NCBI RefSeq assembly: GCF_033807575.1
Contig: NC_084705.1
Location: 124,001-188,000, forward strand
Reading direction: 5' to 3'
From: Cydia pomonella
Lineage: Eukaryota; Arthropoda; Insecta; Lepidoptera; Tortricidae
DNA length: 64,000 nucleotides
Below, piece after piece: positions 21,698 to 33,270 of the stretch. A program made the position numbers and the translations under genes. The stretch's first letter is position 1, and each line of letters opens with the position of its first letter. The notes beneath the pieces were generated by a model. That model did no database searches, had not been told where the DNA came from, and saw nothing but the letters and a program-made list of their open reading frames with translations.

Positions 21698-21937
21698 ACC
21701 GCCCACCGTCGGCAGGGTGTTCATTCTCACACCCTAGAACCTAAATGGTCACGCACTGTGCGGTTTGAGAGGAACTTCCTCCCGCGCACGCTCCGGTTGT
21801 GGAATGAGCTACCTGCCGAGGTTTTCCCGAGGGTCTACAGTATGAGGTTCTTCAAAAAAGGAGTGTACAGATTTTTAAAGGGTCGGCAACGCGCATGTAA
21901 CACCTCTGGAGTTGCAGGCGTCCATAGGCTAATCTAA
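21698..21937 (+). pseudogene. Jockey-type LINE B C-terminus
   Basis: 80 codons ending at TAA 21935-21937: TVRFERNFLPRTLRLWNELP, then VFPRVYSMRFFKKGVYRFL and GRQRACNTSGVAGVHRL. This is the C-terminus of the family whose 3' ends are also at 19956, 34712 and 35848. Confidence 0.75.
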
Positions 21938-22419
21938 TTCTTTTTACCTGGTAAAAAATCTACGTTTTGTACCACCGATCGGATTCATTGAAGTATTTCT
22001 TAGGTAGATACTTTTCGCTGTATCGACGAACAACAACCCCCTTGTTAATGTTAAGGCTTTGGTTTAAAATAACTCGCTGAATCCTGTAAGAGTCAGTTAT
22101 CATCTTCATTTTATCGCATCACCTTTAAGGTCACTCCAAACTCCAACGTATCTCACCGGAGATATCAGGCGAGCTACCTACTGTTTATGTTTCATAATTT
22201 TACTGACGGGATGATTATATATTTATAGGAAACAAACATTGGGCACATTTGTTTGTGCAGTGACGTCAAAAGACAAGGAAAATCAACGGCAATGTAGCTT
22301 TAAATCGCCTCTTCTAACTTACCAGCTCCGTGTTGTTTTATCAAAAATATTTTGTATTTGCGGAAAACTTGCCAAATAATGATTAATCAGGATTCAAATA
22401 GGTATTCCCACATTCCCAC
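21938..22419. other. Unassigned spacer
   Basis: Nothing recognised. Confidence 0.5.
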
Positions 22420-23547
22420 AGTAAAGCTTTCGATCGTATTGACCATGATATTCTATTATCTAAGCTTTACTTGATTGGTATTAGAGGGGATCTCTTAAGA
22501 TGGTTTAAGTCGTACATAAAAAATCGGTGCCAGTCGGTGGTGATTAATAATTATATGTCGAGCTGGGTATCTATCCCAAGTGGAGTCCCCCAAGGGTCTT
22601 TATTGGGCCCACTTCTATTTAACATCTTTGTTAATGACATAAGTAGCTGCTTCCAGTTCTCTAAGTTGCTCAGCTTTGCTGATGACATGAAAATTTTTGC
22701 TAAAATTAGCTCACCGGCTGATGCATGTGCACTACAATCTGATCTAAGAAGGCTGGATGCCTATTGTATTATAAACAAATTAGATTTGAACCCCACTAAA
22801 TGTTTTACAGTAACCTTTTCTCGTAAATTAAATAACATTTGTACCCCATATTCACTAAAAAGTAACATTCTTCAGCGAGTTGGAAGCATGAGCGATTTAG
22901 GTATTATTCATGACTCCAAACTTATTTTTAGTGAACACATTGATAATATAGTAGGTAAAGCTTCCAGGTCACTTGGTTTTATAATGCGTAGTTCAGTTTG
23001 TTTTACCCATCCTAAAACTCTGAAAATCTTGTATTGCGCTTACGTGAGAAGCAAACTAGAATACGCATCTCAAATATGGAATCCTCAGTATCAAATTTAT
23101 GTTGATAGGGTTGAGAGATTACAGTCAAAATTTATAAAATTTCTTTGTTATAAAATGCGAGTCAACTATAGTTCTATCGACTATCTCAAGCTGTGTAAGA
23201 AACATCATTTGATCCCACTTGTTAAGCGCCGTGAAATTGCAGATATAGTGTACTTAGTCAATATTATTAAAGGTAATGTAGATTGTCCAAATTTGCTTAA
23301 TAAGATCTCTTTTAATATTCCGTCAAGGAGGCTAAGGCATTTTCGTCCCATTAGTAATTACCAAGCTACTACTAGGTATAGGAAAAACAGTTTCATATGC
23401 AGGGCAGGCATGAGTTTAAATAAAGTTTCTATAAATTGTGATATCGACATATATAATGATAGCATAGCAGTAATAAAAAATAAATTAATTAGACACTTCA
23501 TGGGTGACAATAATTCTGGCGCAGGACAAGGCTCGGTGCATTGTTGA
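22420..23547 (+). CDS. Jockey/CR1-like LINE D ORF2, 5'-truncated
   Basis: The element frame begins abruptly at SKAFDRIDHDILLSKLY (22420) and runs 375 codons to TGA 23545-23547. It keeps the second half of RT: GVPQGSLLGPLLFNIFVND, the catalytic FADD (FADDMKIF), and the thumb and C-terminal region (ILYCAYVRSKLEYASQIWNP). The first RT catalytic region and the endonuclease are missing. The frame is intact, so insertion is fairly recent. The 3' UTR with an AAAAT-rich tail reaches about 23810. No target duplication was found by eye. Confidence 0.85.
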   Translation, partial: SKAFDRIDHDILLSKLYLIGIRGDLLRWFKSYIKNRCQSVVINNYMSSWVSIPSGVPQGSLLGPLLFNIFVNDISSCFQFSKLLSFADDMKIFAKISSPADACALQSDLRRLDAYCIINKLDLNPTKCFTVTFSRKLNNICTPYSLKSNILQRVGSMSDLGIIHDSKLIFSEHIDNIVGKASRSLGFIMRSSVCFTHPKTLKILYCAYVRSKLEYASQIWNPQYQIYVDRVERLQSKFIKFLCYKMRVNYSSIDYLKLCKKHHLIPLVKRREIADIVYLVNIIKGNVDCPNLLNKISFNIPSRRLRHFRPISNYQATTRYRKNSFICRAGMSLNKVSINCDIDIYNDSIAVIKNKLIRHFMGDNNSGAGQGSVHC

Positions 23548-23812
23548 ATATGTACTCACAGGATTTAACTACTTTTTCTTTTTTTAATTTATTTTTTGTA
23601 AAAATAATCATATATATATATAGATCTGTTCTTATGCTGTAGGAACTTGTATGTGTAAATTAAGATGGGCAAAAACTTTTTATAATTTATTGTATTTTTA
23701 TAAGTGAGAACCTGTAATTGGCTCTGTAATTCTATTGGAAGTTCTAGATATATATAGCGCTGTTGGTTTTCCATATACTAAAATAAAATAAAATAAAAAA
23801 TAAAAATAATAA
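23548..23812 (+). mobile_element. 3' UTR and (AAAAT)n tail of LINE D
   Basis: AT-rich sequence after the stop, ending in ACTAAAATAAAATAAAATAA. Belongs to the 22420-23547 copy. Confidence 0.7.
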
Positions 23813-25327
23813 TTATTATAATCGAATGCGGTCGCGCGACGGGAAGCCCTCGCAAAAATCGTACGTCGCCGGCCACGTAGTCGACGTAATAGTAGAGCGG
23901 GTTTCATCACACCTCACACTGCTCACACCGCTCCAGGTTGTACTGCTGCCATTTTTATTGAGATTATCTAAAAATAGAAAACCAGTAAAATGGATCGCTA
24001 ATGCGACTCCAAAGAACAATTCACCTTTAAGTAGTTAAGTACCTACTAGCACAACATGGAGGTACTTACGGAAAGCCGTATTTTAAACCAAGTTCACTAA
24101 TACTCGTTGCGACGGGATCTTTAATTTTACATAAAATGTACGTTCCCCGATTTCTCGAAAACGACTGGGTTGATTTCATCGATTTAGAAAACTATTGTTT
24201 TGTTTGAAAGTAATATTGCACGGTACGTCCTATATTGTTATCACCCCAGGATCTTAGTATCCCACTAATCCTTGGGGAAACGAAGAAACACTTCACCTAA
24301 TAGACATACCTATAAGTACTTACACAATATATTGACTCGTGTATTTTGTACAGTAACTTAACTCGTGCATTTTCTCTCAAAATGGGACGTTTGGTAATAA
24401 AGTGGAACATGATCTTCATCCTTCTTATCTAAATCCTTAAAATGATGACCAACTGTATTGCGAAGTCCGTTATTTTTTTAATTAATGGACTGGATTAATG
24501 GAATTTAAGTTAATTTAATAATTTAAAATTATTTTTTTACCTGTATACATTAAATATAACAAAAAATACTTGTATGTATTAGAAATTAAACCATTTATTA
24601 AACTTTATTGTCTCCATAAAACAAGGATAACCTGCAGCTATCTTTATCTACCTACATATTGCTCTTGCTCAACGAAGCGTATCGAGCAATACATTATGTT
24701 TCACAATATCATTGGTAGAGTCATTACCTACATTTGTGCTATAATACATTAACAAAAACATGCTAACCATTAAGATCGTGTCAGATATTTTTGCGGCCTT
24801 CGTTGTGTACCATGTTATTGCAGATGATTGTACAATTAATTCGTTCACAGACGTTTCTGCTTGTTAAAAATGAATGATTGTACAATTGTATATGTTTTGG
24901 CGCGGCGCGAGCGAGATTCAGGCGGGACATCATTTAGATATCATTCTGATGCGAGTGTCCGTTCAAATTGGCCTCATTAACATAATTCATTTTCACCTCA
25001 GCAGCTCGAACAAGCCTACTTTCGTCACTCCAGGAAGTGAGACAAAGTAGCTTTTTAATTTAGTGAAGGCCATGAATACAGGAATAAAAACATTACTTGA
25101 TGTTGAATTTTTTAAACCTTTAATATGTTCTCACTACTGACCAACAAGCCCCAAAGTCCCATGAGCTGAGGCAAGGAATGCCACCACACCCGCTTCCTGA
25201 CAGCGCCGTGTTCCCTGCCCGCCACGATGAACCGGAAGAGACGCCGGACACCATTGTGAATCGATCAAAGAGGATCTACCTAAGAGTATCGTCCAATTTT
25301 AATACATCATTCTCGACTAAATATATG
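23813..25327. other. Unassigned spacer
   Basis: No recognisable gene. 24935-24980 has the GTTCAAATTGGCCT word of the hairpin at 19728-19896, perhaps a decayed end. Frames at 23826-24038 and 25178-25378 have no domain I can name. Confidence 0.45.
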
Positions 25328-25775
25328 TACAGTAGGGCCTCGATAATCCGAAGTTCAAAAAAAACAATCCCTGTTTGAACTCACGGAGCGTTCGGGTTAT
25401 AGTATGTTAGAAATAAAACTTAAGTTTATTCTGAGAAAAAATGTTTTTGACACTTCGAAATTACAAAAGCAAAGAAACTTATATACAAAGTAAATTATTA
25501 CTACATAATCGCGATATGAATTGCGAATATATTTTAAACGCTTATCTAATTTAGTCTGCTGAGATATATTTATCGACCAAGCAAAGGCTTTGTCGTTCAA
25601 ATTACGTAGCATATTTTTTTCGGGCAACGGTAGGTCATTCTTCGGCCTTAGGTCGGTCTTCAGCCCAGTCCAAACAAGTGGTGGCAGTTACGGCGGGGGA
25701 ATAAGCGCAGTTAGAATTACAGCGACGCGCAACGTTCGGATTAGCCTATGTACCGATTGACGAGGCCCTACTGTA
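25328..25775. mobile_element. pogo/Tigger-like DNA transposon remnant
   Basis: Ends CAGTAGGGCCTCG...CGAGGCCCTACTG are inverted, and TA flanks both sides (25328-25329, 25774-25775), the TA duplication of the Tc1/mariner/pogo superfamily. The minus frame at 25397-25627 (MPEKNMLRNLNDKAFAW) weakly resembles the pogo HTH-CENPB linker. At 444 bp it is an internal-deletion derivative. Confidence 0.7.
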
Positions 25776-26158
25776 TTTAGTTAAGTTTATCGTCTATATT
25801 TTCAACTGTCAACCGGAAATATGCTTAGCCAAATACTATAATAGTGAGAGTAAAATAAAAGCGTCTAAAACGACTTAAGACTGTAAAAAGAGGGTCATAA
25901 GCGCCCTAACTCTCATAAACGTTGGAAAGAGCCGCGCCGCATGTGACATGACCGCTTATCGCCTTCAATGACGCCGCTTATCGCTTATCTCGCCATCCCA
26001 CGGGTCACGGCGACCTAAACTCATCAGCATCACCAATAACGCATCTATAAACAGTATCTTCATGACATTTACTACAATAACACAACTATTAGCCCTTTGT
26101 TCTCCGCGTGCCTAAAACTCTTTTTATACCTATGTCGATACCTAGCCAAGTCGCTTAT
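25776..26158. other. Unassigned spacer before LINE E
   Basis: Nothing recognised. Ends at the target duplication of LINE E. Confidence 0.5.
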
Positions 26159-28081
26159 AGTATAGTCCTCAACACTCTGTTGAATGTTGATCGAGCAGCA
26201 GATCTGGTACACATCCGGTCAATACCTCAACTCCCTGTTGCCATTGAACTGGATGAGCTACTGTCAGGTGACGAAGTTGCTCTTGCCATTAAACAACAGC
26301 AAAACAAGCGTGCGGCTGGCATCGATTTTATACCAGGAGAACTGATTAAATACGGCGGCGAGGAATTGCAATCAGCTATGTGGAAACTTTTCGTTCTTAT
26401 ATGGGAAAAGGAACAAGTCCCTCATGACATCAAGGTATCTCGCATAAAGGCGTTATATAAGAACAAAGGCGACCGTTCTGATTGCAATTCTTACCGTGGT
26501 ATTTCGTTGTTATCGGTCCCCGGGAAAGTCTTTGCTAGAGTTTTGCTGAACCGCCTAATGGATATATCCGAAAAGCTGCTTCCGGAGACCCAGTTCGGCT
26601 TCCGGCCTGACCGAGGCACCTGTGAAGCTATATTCTCAGTGCGTCAACTGGAAGAGAAAAGCAGAGAACAAGGTCGTCAACTGTTTCTCTGCTTTGTTGA
26701 TCTCGAGAAGGCATTTGACAGCGTGCCTCGTGAAGCCCTCTGGATAGTTCTGGGCAAGCTTGGATGCACGGAGAAGTTTGTAAGGCTAGTGAGACTGCTA
26801 CATGACGACATGGAGTGCTGCGTTGCTACCGATGACGAACAATCGGACTTCTTCCCCGTTACGTGCGGGGTGAAGCAAGGTTGCGTCCTAGCACCCACTC
26901 TGTTCGCATTGTATTTTTCTGTCGTAGTCCGAGAAGTCTTACTCACATGCTCTGAGGGTGTTCGCATCCGCTATCGCATGGACGGAAACATTTTTAACCT
27001 GGCCAGATTTAAAGCACGTACAAGAGTCTCATACACAGTGATCACAGAGATCATGTATGCAGACGACTTGTGCTTTGTGACTGAGTCCCCGGAAGGCATG
27101 CAACAGCTCATGTCCAGTTTCGACGAGTCCTGTCGCAGGTTTGGGCTCAAGATCAGTGTCAAGAAGACTGAGGTGATGTCGCTGGACGTTGTCAGTCAAC
27201 AGACACTGGTCGTTAGACTCGGTGAGGACCAGCTGAAGCAGGTAGACAAGTTCCGCTACCTGGGGAGCACGTTAACATCCAAGTGCGACCTTGATGCTGA
27301 AATTAACAGCAGGATCGGGGCTGCGGCTGCAGCTTTTGGCAAGTTAGACCACAAGGTTCTCAGCTCACACGACTTAAAACTGGCCACTAAGATATCCGTT
27401 TATATGGCAGTCGTGCTGCCTAACCTTCTATACTCCGCTGAAACGTGGACCGTTTATCGCCGCCATATTCGCATGCTGGACCGATTCCACCTCAGATGCC
27501 TACGCAAAATACTGAAGATCCGATGGTCTGATCGTGTTCGGAATACCGAAGTGCTGCGTAGAGCAAATGTGGGTGGTATCGAGGTATACCTTATGCGACG
27601 TCAGCTTCGTTGGTGCGGTCACGTTTCACGGATGAACGACCAGCGTGTGGCTAGGCGCATCTTTTATTCTGAGCTTGAGGAAGGCAAGCGGAAACAGGGT
27701 GGCCAATTCCTCAGGTACAAAGATGTGCTTAAGCGGCACATGAAAAAGTGTCGTATAGAGCCCTCGCGATGGGAGCAGCAGGCAGCCATACGAATGGAGT
27801 GGCGGGCTACTATAAATGCCAAAGTAGCTGATTTCGAAGCTCGTCGGCGCTTAGAGCTGGACGCCAAGCGCGACGATATAAAAGCCAGACCACCCGCGGC
27901 TACGCACTATAATTACGAAAATGGTGTGCTCACATGCCCGCAATGTTCGCGAACTTTTAGTAGCAAGATCGGCTACATCAGTCACTTGCGAGCACACCAG
28001 AGACAGCAACGGAGTTGATAGCAGTCGCCGTGGCCGAATCGGCCGTGGAGTTATTATTATTATTATTATTAGTATAGTCCT
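26159..28081 (+). mobile_element. RTE-like LINE E, 5'-truncated, with 11-bp target duplication
   Basis: AGTATAGTCCT occurs at 26159-26169 and again at 28071-28081, directly after a (TTA)n tail. The insert (26170-28070) has a short 3' UTR (GTGGCCGAATCGGCC) and this microsatellite tail, both usual for RTE-like elements. An intact frame and exact duplication point to recent insertion. Confidence 0.9.
26171..28018 (+). CDS. RTE-like LINE E reverse transcriptase with C-terminal C2H2 finger
   Basis: The open frame reaches upstream to GTG 26108, but its first 21 codons are flanking host DNA plus target duplication; element coding starts at NTLLNVDRAADL. About 615 residues without a break. RT motifs (numbered from 26108): FVDLEKAFD with D198, GVKQGCVLAPTLF, YADD at 317-320, and RYLGSTL. 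The C-terminal region has RWCGHVSRM. Residues 610-630 form a C2H2 finger (C610-x2-C613-x12-H626-x3-H630). The endonuclease is lost by truncation, so it is not autonomous. Host domestication is possible but unsupported. Confidence 0.88.
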   Translation, partial: NTLLNVDRAADLVHIRSIPQLPVAIELDELLSGDEVALAIKQQQNKRAAGIDFIPGELIKYGGEELQSAMWKLFVLIWEKEQVPHDIKVSRIKALYKNKGDRSDCNSYRGISLLSVPGKVFARVLLNRLMDISEKLLPETQFGFRPDRGTCEAIFSVRQLEEKSREQGRQLFLCFVDLEKAFDSVPREALWIVLGKLGCTEKFVRLVRLLHDDMECCVATDDEQSDFFPVTCGVKQGCVLAPTLFALYFSVVVREVLLTCSEGVRIRYRMDGNIFNLARFKARTRVSYTVITEIMYADDLCFVTESPEGMQQLMSSFDESCRRFGLKISVKKTEVMSLDVVSQQTLVVRLGEDQLKQVDKFRYLGSTLTSKCDLDAEINSRIGAAAAAFGKLDHKVLSSHDLKLATKISVYMAVVLPNLLYSAETWTVYRRHIRMLDRFHLRCLRKILKIRWSDRVRNTEVLRRANVGGIEVYLMRRQLRWCGHVSRMNDQRVARRIFYSELEEGKRKQGGQFLRYKDVLKRHMKKCRIEPSRWEQQAAIRMEWRATINAKVADFEARRRLELDAKRDDIKARPPAATHYNYENGVLTCPQCSRTFSSKIGYISHLRAHQRQQRS

Positions 28082-28380
28082 AAACGCCAATTTCCTAGTT
28101 ATCATTATGCCTTATCATAGTTATCATCTCTGTTGAAACGATCCGCATTAGGTCTAAAACTGTTTCAGTAAGTATATCGCTTTAGGTCCTAAACGCATTT
28201 GGTGTAGAGTTGTAGACAATAATTAGGTAATTGTAATAATAAGTAATTCTGATGTGTAGGTAATAGTCGCTTTTTAGTCTGAATTCTGGTGTATACATTA
28301 GAATTCGGACTAAAGAGCGTTAGGACTAAAACTGTTTGGACTATATCGCTCTAGGTCTCAAACGCATTTGGACTACGATA
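28082..28380. repeat. Degenerate repeat with TAAACGC word
   Basis: Loose copies of GGTCCTAAACGCATTTGG recur: CCTAAACGCC at 28079, GGTCTAAAACTG at 28151, GGTCCTAAACGCATTTGG at 28184, GGACTAAAACTGTTTGGACT at about 28322 and GGTCTCAAACGCATTTGGACT. Spacing is irregular. LINE E inserted at its left edge. Confidence 0.45.
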
Positions 28381-28617
28381 GGATTGAGCTTATATAGGAG
28401 CCGAGGACGAGGAGCGAGGAGTGTGTTAGGTGAACTGCGACCCAAACTGTTCGCGAAGGCGAGCGAACGTGCCGCGCGCGGCAACGGCCGGCGAGCGCCA
28501 GAACCGACATATTTTAGGTACTGCTGTACGATATTGATTTACATTACATTAAAATAAGAAAAGTTATCTAATGGTTAGAAAACCCATCAGGACAATATGC
28601 TTCATATCTTTAGGCTA

Positions 28618-28755
28618 TTAGGTTCACACGGCGTAAATTTTTCCCGTATATCATTCATACCGTACCGTACAATTTTTGCTGTCAATTCGGTATTCGGTAT
28701 AAAATTCCGTATATATACGGTATATGGGAAAAATGTACGCCGTGTGAACCTGCCT
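28618..28755. repeat. Palindromic MITE-like element
   Basis: AGGTTCACACGGCGTA...TACGCCGTGTGAACCT with inner TTTTTCCC / GGGAAAAA. About 136 bp. Confidence 0.8.
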
Positions 28756-29029
28756 TAAATAGGCAAAACGCGATGTAGTCAGTAAGAGAATGATGCATTA
28801 CGATATTTAATAATCCATTTTAGGTAATACGCAAAAATGCTCTTTGCGCGAGTTCACAGTAGAGCGTTAGAGCGTTTTCACATTGTTCGATAAGATATCG
28901 GATGTAGAAACGATATTCGACATCCAATAAAGTGCTTCCGATAATGTCGGATCCAACTTCCGATAAAAAGACATGAGAATGTATGTAGACTATTGTAAAT
29001 TAATTATCGTTTTACCTTATTAATCCGGC

Positions 29030-29290
29030 GGTCGCGGGTTCAAATCCTGGCTCGTACCAATGAGTTTTTCGGAATTTAAGAACGGAATTTCATTTGATAT
29101 TCACCATTAGCTATTCGGTGAAGGAAAACATCGTGAGGACACCTGCGTACATCCGCGAAGAAATTCAAAGGTGAATGTGAAGTCCCCAACCCGTATTGGG
29201 CCAGCGACGAGACTATAGGCAGCCCAAGCCCTCTCGAAAGTCTAGAACATGAGAGGTGGTCTGTGGCCAGCAGAGGGACGTATATAGGCT
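29030..29290 (+). repeat. tRNA-derived SINE, family 2
   Basis: The head has box B GGGTTCAAATCCTGGC followed by a body (ATGAGTTTTTCGGAA, GGAAAACATCGTGAGGA) shared with 41150-41468 on the minus strand. The 5' part of the head is missing. Confidence 0.75.
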
Positions 29291-29394
29291 GAATTATTAA
29301 TATTACCTTATTATATTAAGTTATACACCTCCTAAACCTTCCTCAAGAATCATTCTTTTCTTAGATGAAAATCGTACGAAAATCTTATATTTTC

Positions 29395-30460
29395 CTTTGT
29401 TAAATCTAGTTTTCCGACCTTACGCCTGAGTGAAAACGCGTTTTTCCTAATTAATTCTAGTATTCGGGCCTTACGCCTGAGTGAAAACGCGTTTTTCCTA
29501 ATTAATTCTAGTATACGGGCCTTACGCCTGAGTGAAAACGCGTTTTTCCTAATTAATTCTAGTATTCGGGCCTTACGCCTGAGTGAAAACGCGTTTTTCC
29601 TAATTAATTCTAGTATTCGGGCCTTACGCCTGAGTGAAAACGCGTTTTTCCTAATTAATTCTAGTATTCGGGCCTTACGCCTGAGTGAAAACGCGTTTTT
29701 CCTAATTAATTCTAGTATACGGGCCTTACGCCTGAGTGAAAACGCGTTTTTCCTAATTAATTCTAGTATACGGGCCTTACGCCTGAGTGAAAATGCGTTT
29801 TTCCTAATTAATTCTAGTATTCGGGCCTTACGCCTGAGTGAAAACGCGTTTTTCCTAATTAATTCTAGTATACGGGCCTTACGCCTGAGTGAAAACGCGT
29901 TTTTCCTAATTAATTCTAGTATACGGGCCTTACGCCTGAGTGAAAATGCGTTTTTCCTAATTAATTCTAGTATTCGGGCCTTACGCCTGAGTGAAAACGC
30001 GTTTATCCTAATTAATTCTAGTATACGGGCCTTACGCCTGAGTGAAAACGCGTTTTTCCTAATTAATTCTAGTATACGGGCCTTACGCCTGAGTGAAAAT
30101 GCGTTTTTCCTAAATAATTCTAGTATTCGGGCCTTACGCCTGAGTGAAAACGCGTTTATCCTAATTAATTCTAGTATACGGGCCTTACGCCTGAGTGAAA
30201 ATGCGTTTTTCCTAATTAATTCTAGTATTCGGGCCTTACGCCTGAGTGAAAATGCGTTTTTCCTAATTAATTCTAGTATTCGGGCCTTACGCCTGAGTGA
30301 AAATGCGTTTTTCCTAATTAATTCTATTATTCGGGCCTTACGCCTGAGTGAACACGCGTTTTCCTAATTAAATCTAGTTTTCCGGCCTTACGCTTTAGTG
30401 AAAATACGTTTGTCGTAGTTAAATCTAGTTTTCCGGCCTTACGACTCAGCTCAGTGAGAA
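29395..30460 (+). repeat. 51-bp tandem satellite, about 21 units, with trimeric higher order
   Basis: The unit is 51 bp (CGGGCCTTACGCCTGAGTG, then a palindrome AAAACGCGTTTT, then CCTAATTAATTCTAG). Outermost units are diverged. Variants at two sites (TATTC/TATAC and ACGCG/ATGCG) repeat every three units from 29665 to 30123. Confidence 0.95.
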
Positions 30461-30795
30461 CTCATTATAAGGATCGTGACCATAATGCATTTTGCTATTA
30501 TTGCAGCCCGGAAGTTCACTATCTAATTAAAATGTGTGATTAGTTGATTACCTAGTCGACGATAAGTTATCGGATGTAGAATCAATTTAGTTAATCATCA
30601 GAGTATCATGCGATTTCACAATCTTATCACCGCTTTGGTACGAGTAAATGATGCGTTTCGATGTTTTGTGTTTCCATTTCCAAATTATAGAGATGCATGC
30701 ACCGATAAACGGTAATGACGACTAATAACTCCGTTTGCGATCCTACCCTACCCTAAATCCTTTAATAAAATGTTTTTTTAGTTCATTATTTGTTG
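30461..30795. other. Unassigned spacer
   Basis: Nothing recognised. Confidence 0.5.
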
Positions 30796-31293
30796 TTAGG
30801 GTTCCGTAGCCAAATGGCAATAAACGGAGCCCTTATGGATTCGTCATGTCTGTCTGTCTGTCCGTCCGTATGTCACAGTTTTTTTCCGAAACTATAAGAA
30901 CTATACTGTTGAAACTTGGTAAGTAGATGTATTCTGTGAACCGCATTAAGATGTTCACACAAAAATAGAAAAAATAATAATTTTGGAGGTTCCCCATACT
31001 TAGAACTGAAACTCAAAAATGTTTTTTTCATCAAACCCATACGTGTGGGGTATCTATGAATAGGTCTTCAAAAATGATATTGAGGTTTCTAAGTGGTAAA
31101 ATCTCCGTCCCCCCGTAACTTCTAAAATAAGAGAATGATAAACCTAAAAAAAATATTTGATGTACATTACCATGCAAACTTCCACCGAAAATTGGTTTGA
31201 ACGAGATGTAGTAAGCAGTTTTTTTTAATACGTCATAAATGGCACGGAACCCTTCATGGGCGAGTCCGACTCGCACTTGGCCGCTTTTTTTTA
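30796..31293 (+). repeat. Repeat Y, near-complete copy
   Basis: Same start (GGGTTCCGTAGCC) and end (CACTTGGCCGC plus T run) as 11166-11720, with an internal deletion and without the tandem duplication. Confidence 0.85.
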
Positions 31294-32682
31294 AGATCAA
31301 AGTCGTTCATTTGCACACATTTTGTACAACACAGGTGTTAAATGTATAACAGTTACATGGATCAAACATGCGCCCTGCAAGGTCACATGTCAGGTCGTTG
31401 CACCAAATGTTTATACCTATGAACTGTATTCCGGCTAGGTTCATCTGGGTTTACCTAATCTCAGCGTTTCGCAGAAATAGACGTTACACTATCGATAACG
31501 AGGACTGCCAATATCATTGTAGTTAGCGTACTTTCTTGCAGGAGCCATCATACCGGACCAGGCGTGGCTCACTCCGCGATTTCGCCGTGCCGCTAAAAGT
31601 ACACATGCGGCCATTGCGGCCGTGCAGTATACCAGTGGTTGCCACGCACCACTATGGAACAGATAATTGTTAATACATTTTTATATGACCAAATTCGATA
31701 GATTTTGCATTCGGAATGCCCTATGTCTTAGACATTTCCTGCAGTTATGTAGTCGACTGAAGGAGTATTGAGTATTGCAGGAAATTTCAAAATCTTAATC
31801 TTTCAGTACGTTAAACATAACATAATAATAGGTAAACGGCACTGGCTTCGGACGGTGACAACCCTAGCGGTAGCCACGCCCAGATCACGTATTTCGAAAG
31901 AGCACGGTCCAATCAGCAACGTTCAGTATACCTTAAACAGGGGTTTTGTTATACAGTGAACCTTCTGTACTTACTTTCATTCTTTCTTCTGATGTCTTTA
32001 ACACAATTTATAAAATAAATCACTCACAAGCCGTTTTTAACCCAAACCAAACCAACTGATACCAGAGGCATTAGGAGTTTCAATAAGTGAACTTCTCGAA
32101 TAAATAAAAATTATGTCTTGAATACCTTATAGCTGTTATGTTCTTACGCTTCTAAGCTTCACTATTGAAGTAGAGCGCTTACATTACTGAATTGTCTGAA
32201 AAGTTTGATGGCATACCCAATTCTACTAAATAGGCTATTTCTATTTCAGTGGACAGCGATTCGACGGGTGAAGGAGAGAGTGAGTATGATACTCTATTGT
32301 CTACGTGCTGAAGAGTGGCGCCCCTGCGCACGCACGTGGAGCTGCGCGGGCGCGGGCGCGAAGGCGGGCGCGGGCGCGGGGTACGCATCAGCATCAGCGC
32401 CTGCGCGTTTCCGGAGGTGTGTCCGCTGACCCGTGGCGTTCTCGCGCGACGCTTCTACGGCCCGCAGGGCCATTCTCACATCACTTGTATTTTACATAAT
32501 TATGATAGCACAGATTTACGCAAGTGACTAAAGACTCTGTCTCGATATAACCTAGCTCTGCTCGCAACATTTTCATATTAAGTAGTATGATTTATATAAA
32601 GTCAGTCTCTTATATCGATTTTACCCTCAAATTTTTCATTTGAAAACTGTCATTATTATGTCAAGCGCTTTAAGTTTTAACC
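31294..32682. other. Unassigned spacer with a GC-rich patch
   Basis: 32320-32400 is a run of GCGGGC-type words. Overlapping frames there on both strands reflect base composition. No gene is supported. Confidence 0.5.
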
Positions 32683-32834
32683 TCCAGTAGACTTAGCACA
32701 GGAGCTCCGCGACAGCATGTCGCCGCAAGATAGACTACTCGTTTTTTCTGTATTAATTAATAATTAGAGAGGGGCGGCTAGTCTATCTCCCGGGCGAGAT
32801 ACTGTCGTGCCGTTCCTGTGCTAGGCCTACTGAG
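32683..32834. repeat. Palindromic MITE-like element
   Basis: CAGTAGACTTAGCACAGGA / TCCTGTGCTAGGCCTACTG ends and inner GATAGACTA / TAGTCTATC words are inverted. Confidence 0.75.
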
Positions 32835-33270
32835 ACCCTAAGATATTATTTGGAGAATGACCCTGGTACATACACGAGAGCAGCGTTTCCAGAACTGGCT
32901 GACGCTGACGTCCACCGTTATCTATATTCATCGTCGGTAACGGAGTACTCGTTGCGTTCGCCTTGTTTGACGACTCGGCTAAAGTGCGATCGCGTTTTAT
33001 TATTAGTTACGATAAACAACCCGGTCGTATAATAGTAACAAAGGCGGCGTTAGGCGTTGGCGACGTGGGCCACCGCCTACGGCCTCGCGGTCCGAGGGGC
33101 CTCGCGCCTCAAATACATATATATAGGTAACTGGGAAGCAACGTAAAAATTATTCGTTATTGCTCGCGCCACCAGAGGGCCTCGCTAAATGTACCTTGCC
33201 CACACTAAATTTTGGTCTTGCCCCGCCACTGAAGAGTAATACCCCTCTACACAATTGACTAAACAGGTAG
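32835..33270. other. Unassigned spacer
   Basis: Nothing recognised. Confidence 0.5.

Noticed and set aside
29395..30460. CRISPR array
   Set aside because: Units are directly contiguous with no unique spacers, in a eukaryotic genome; this is a satellite.
32179..32527. Overlapping frames in the GCGGGC-rich patch
   Set aside because: All frames on both strands are open because of base composition; no domain.
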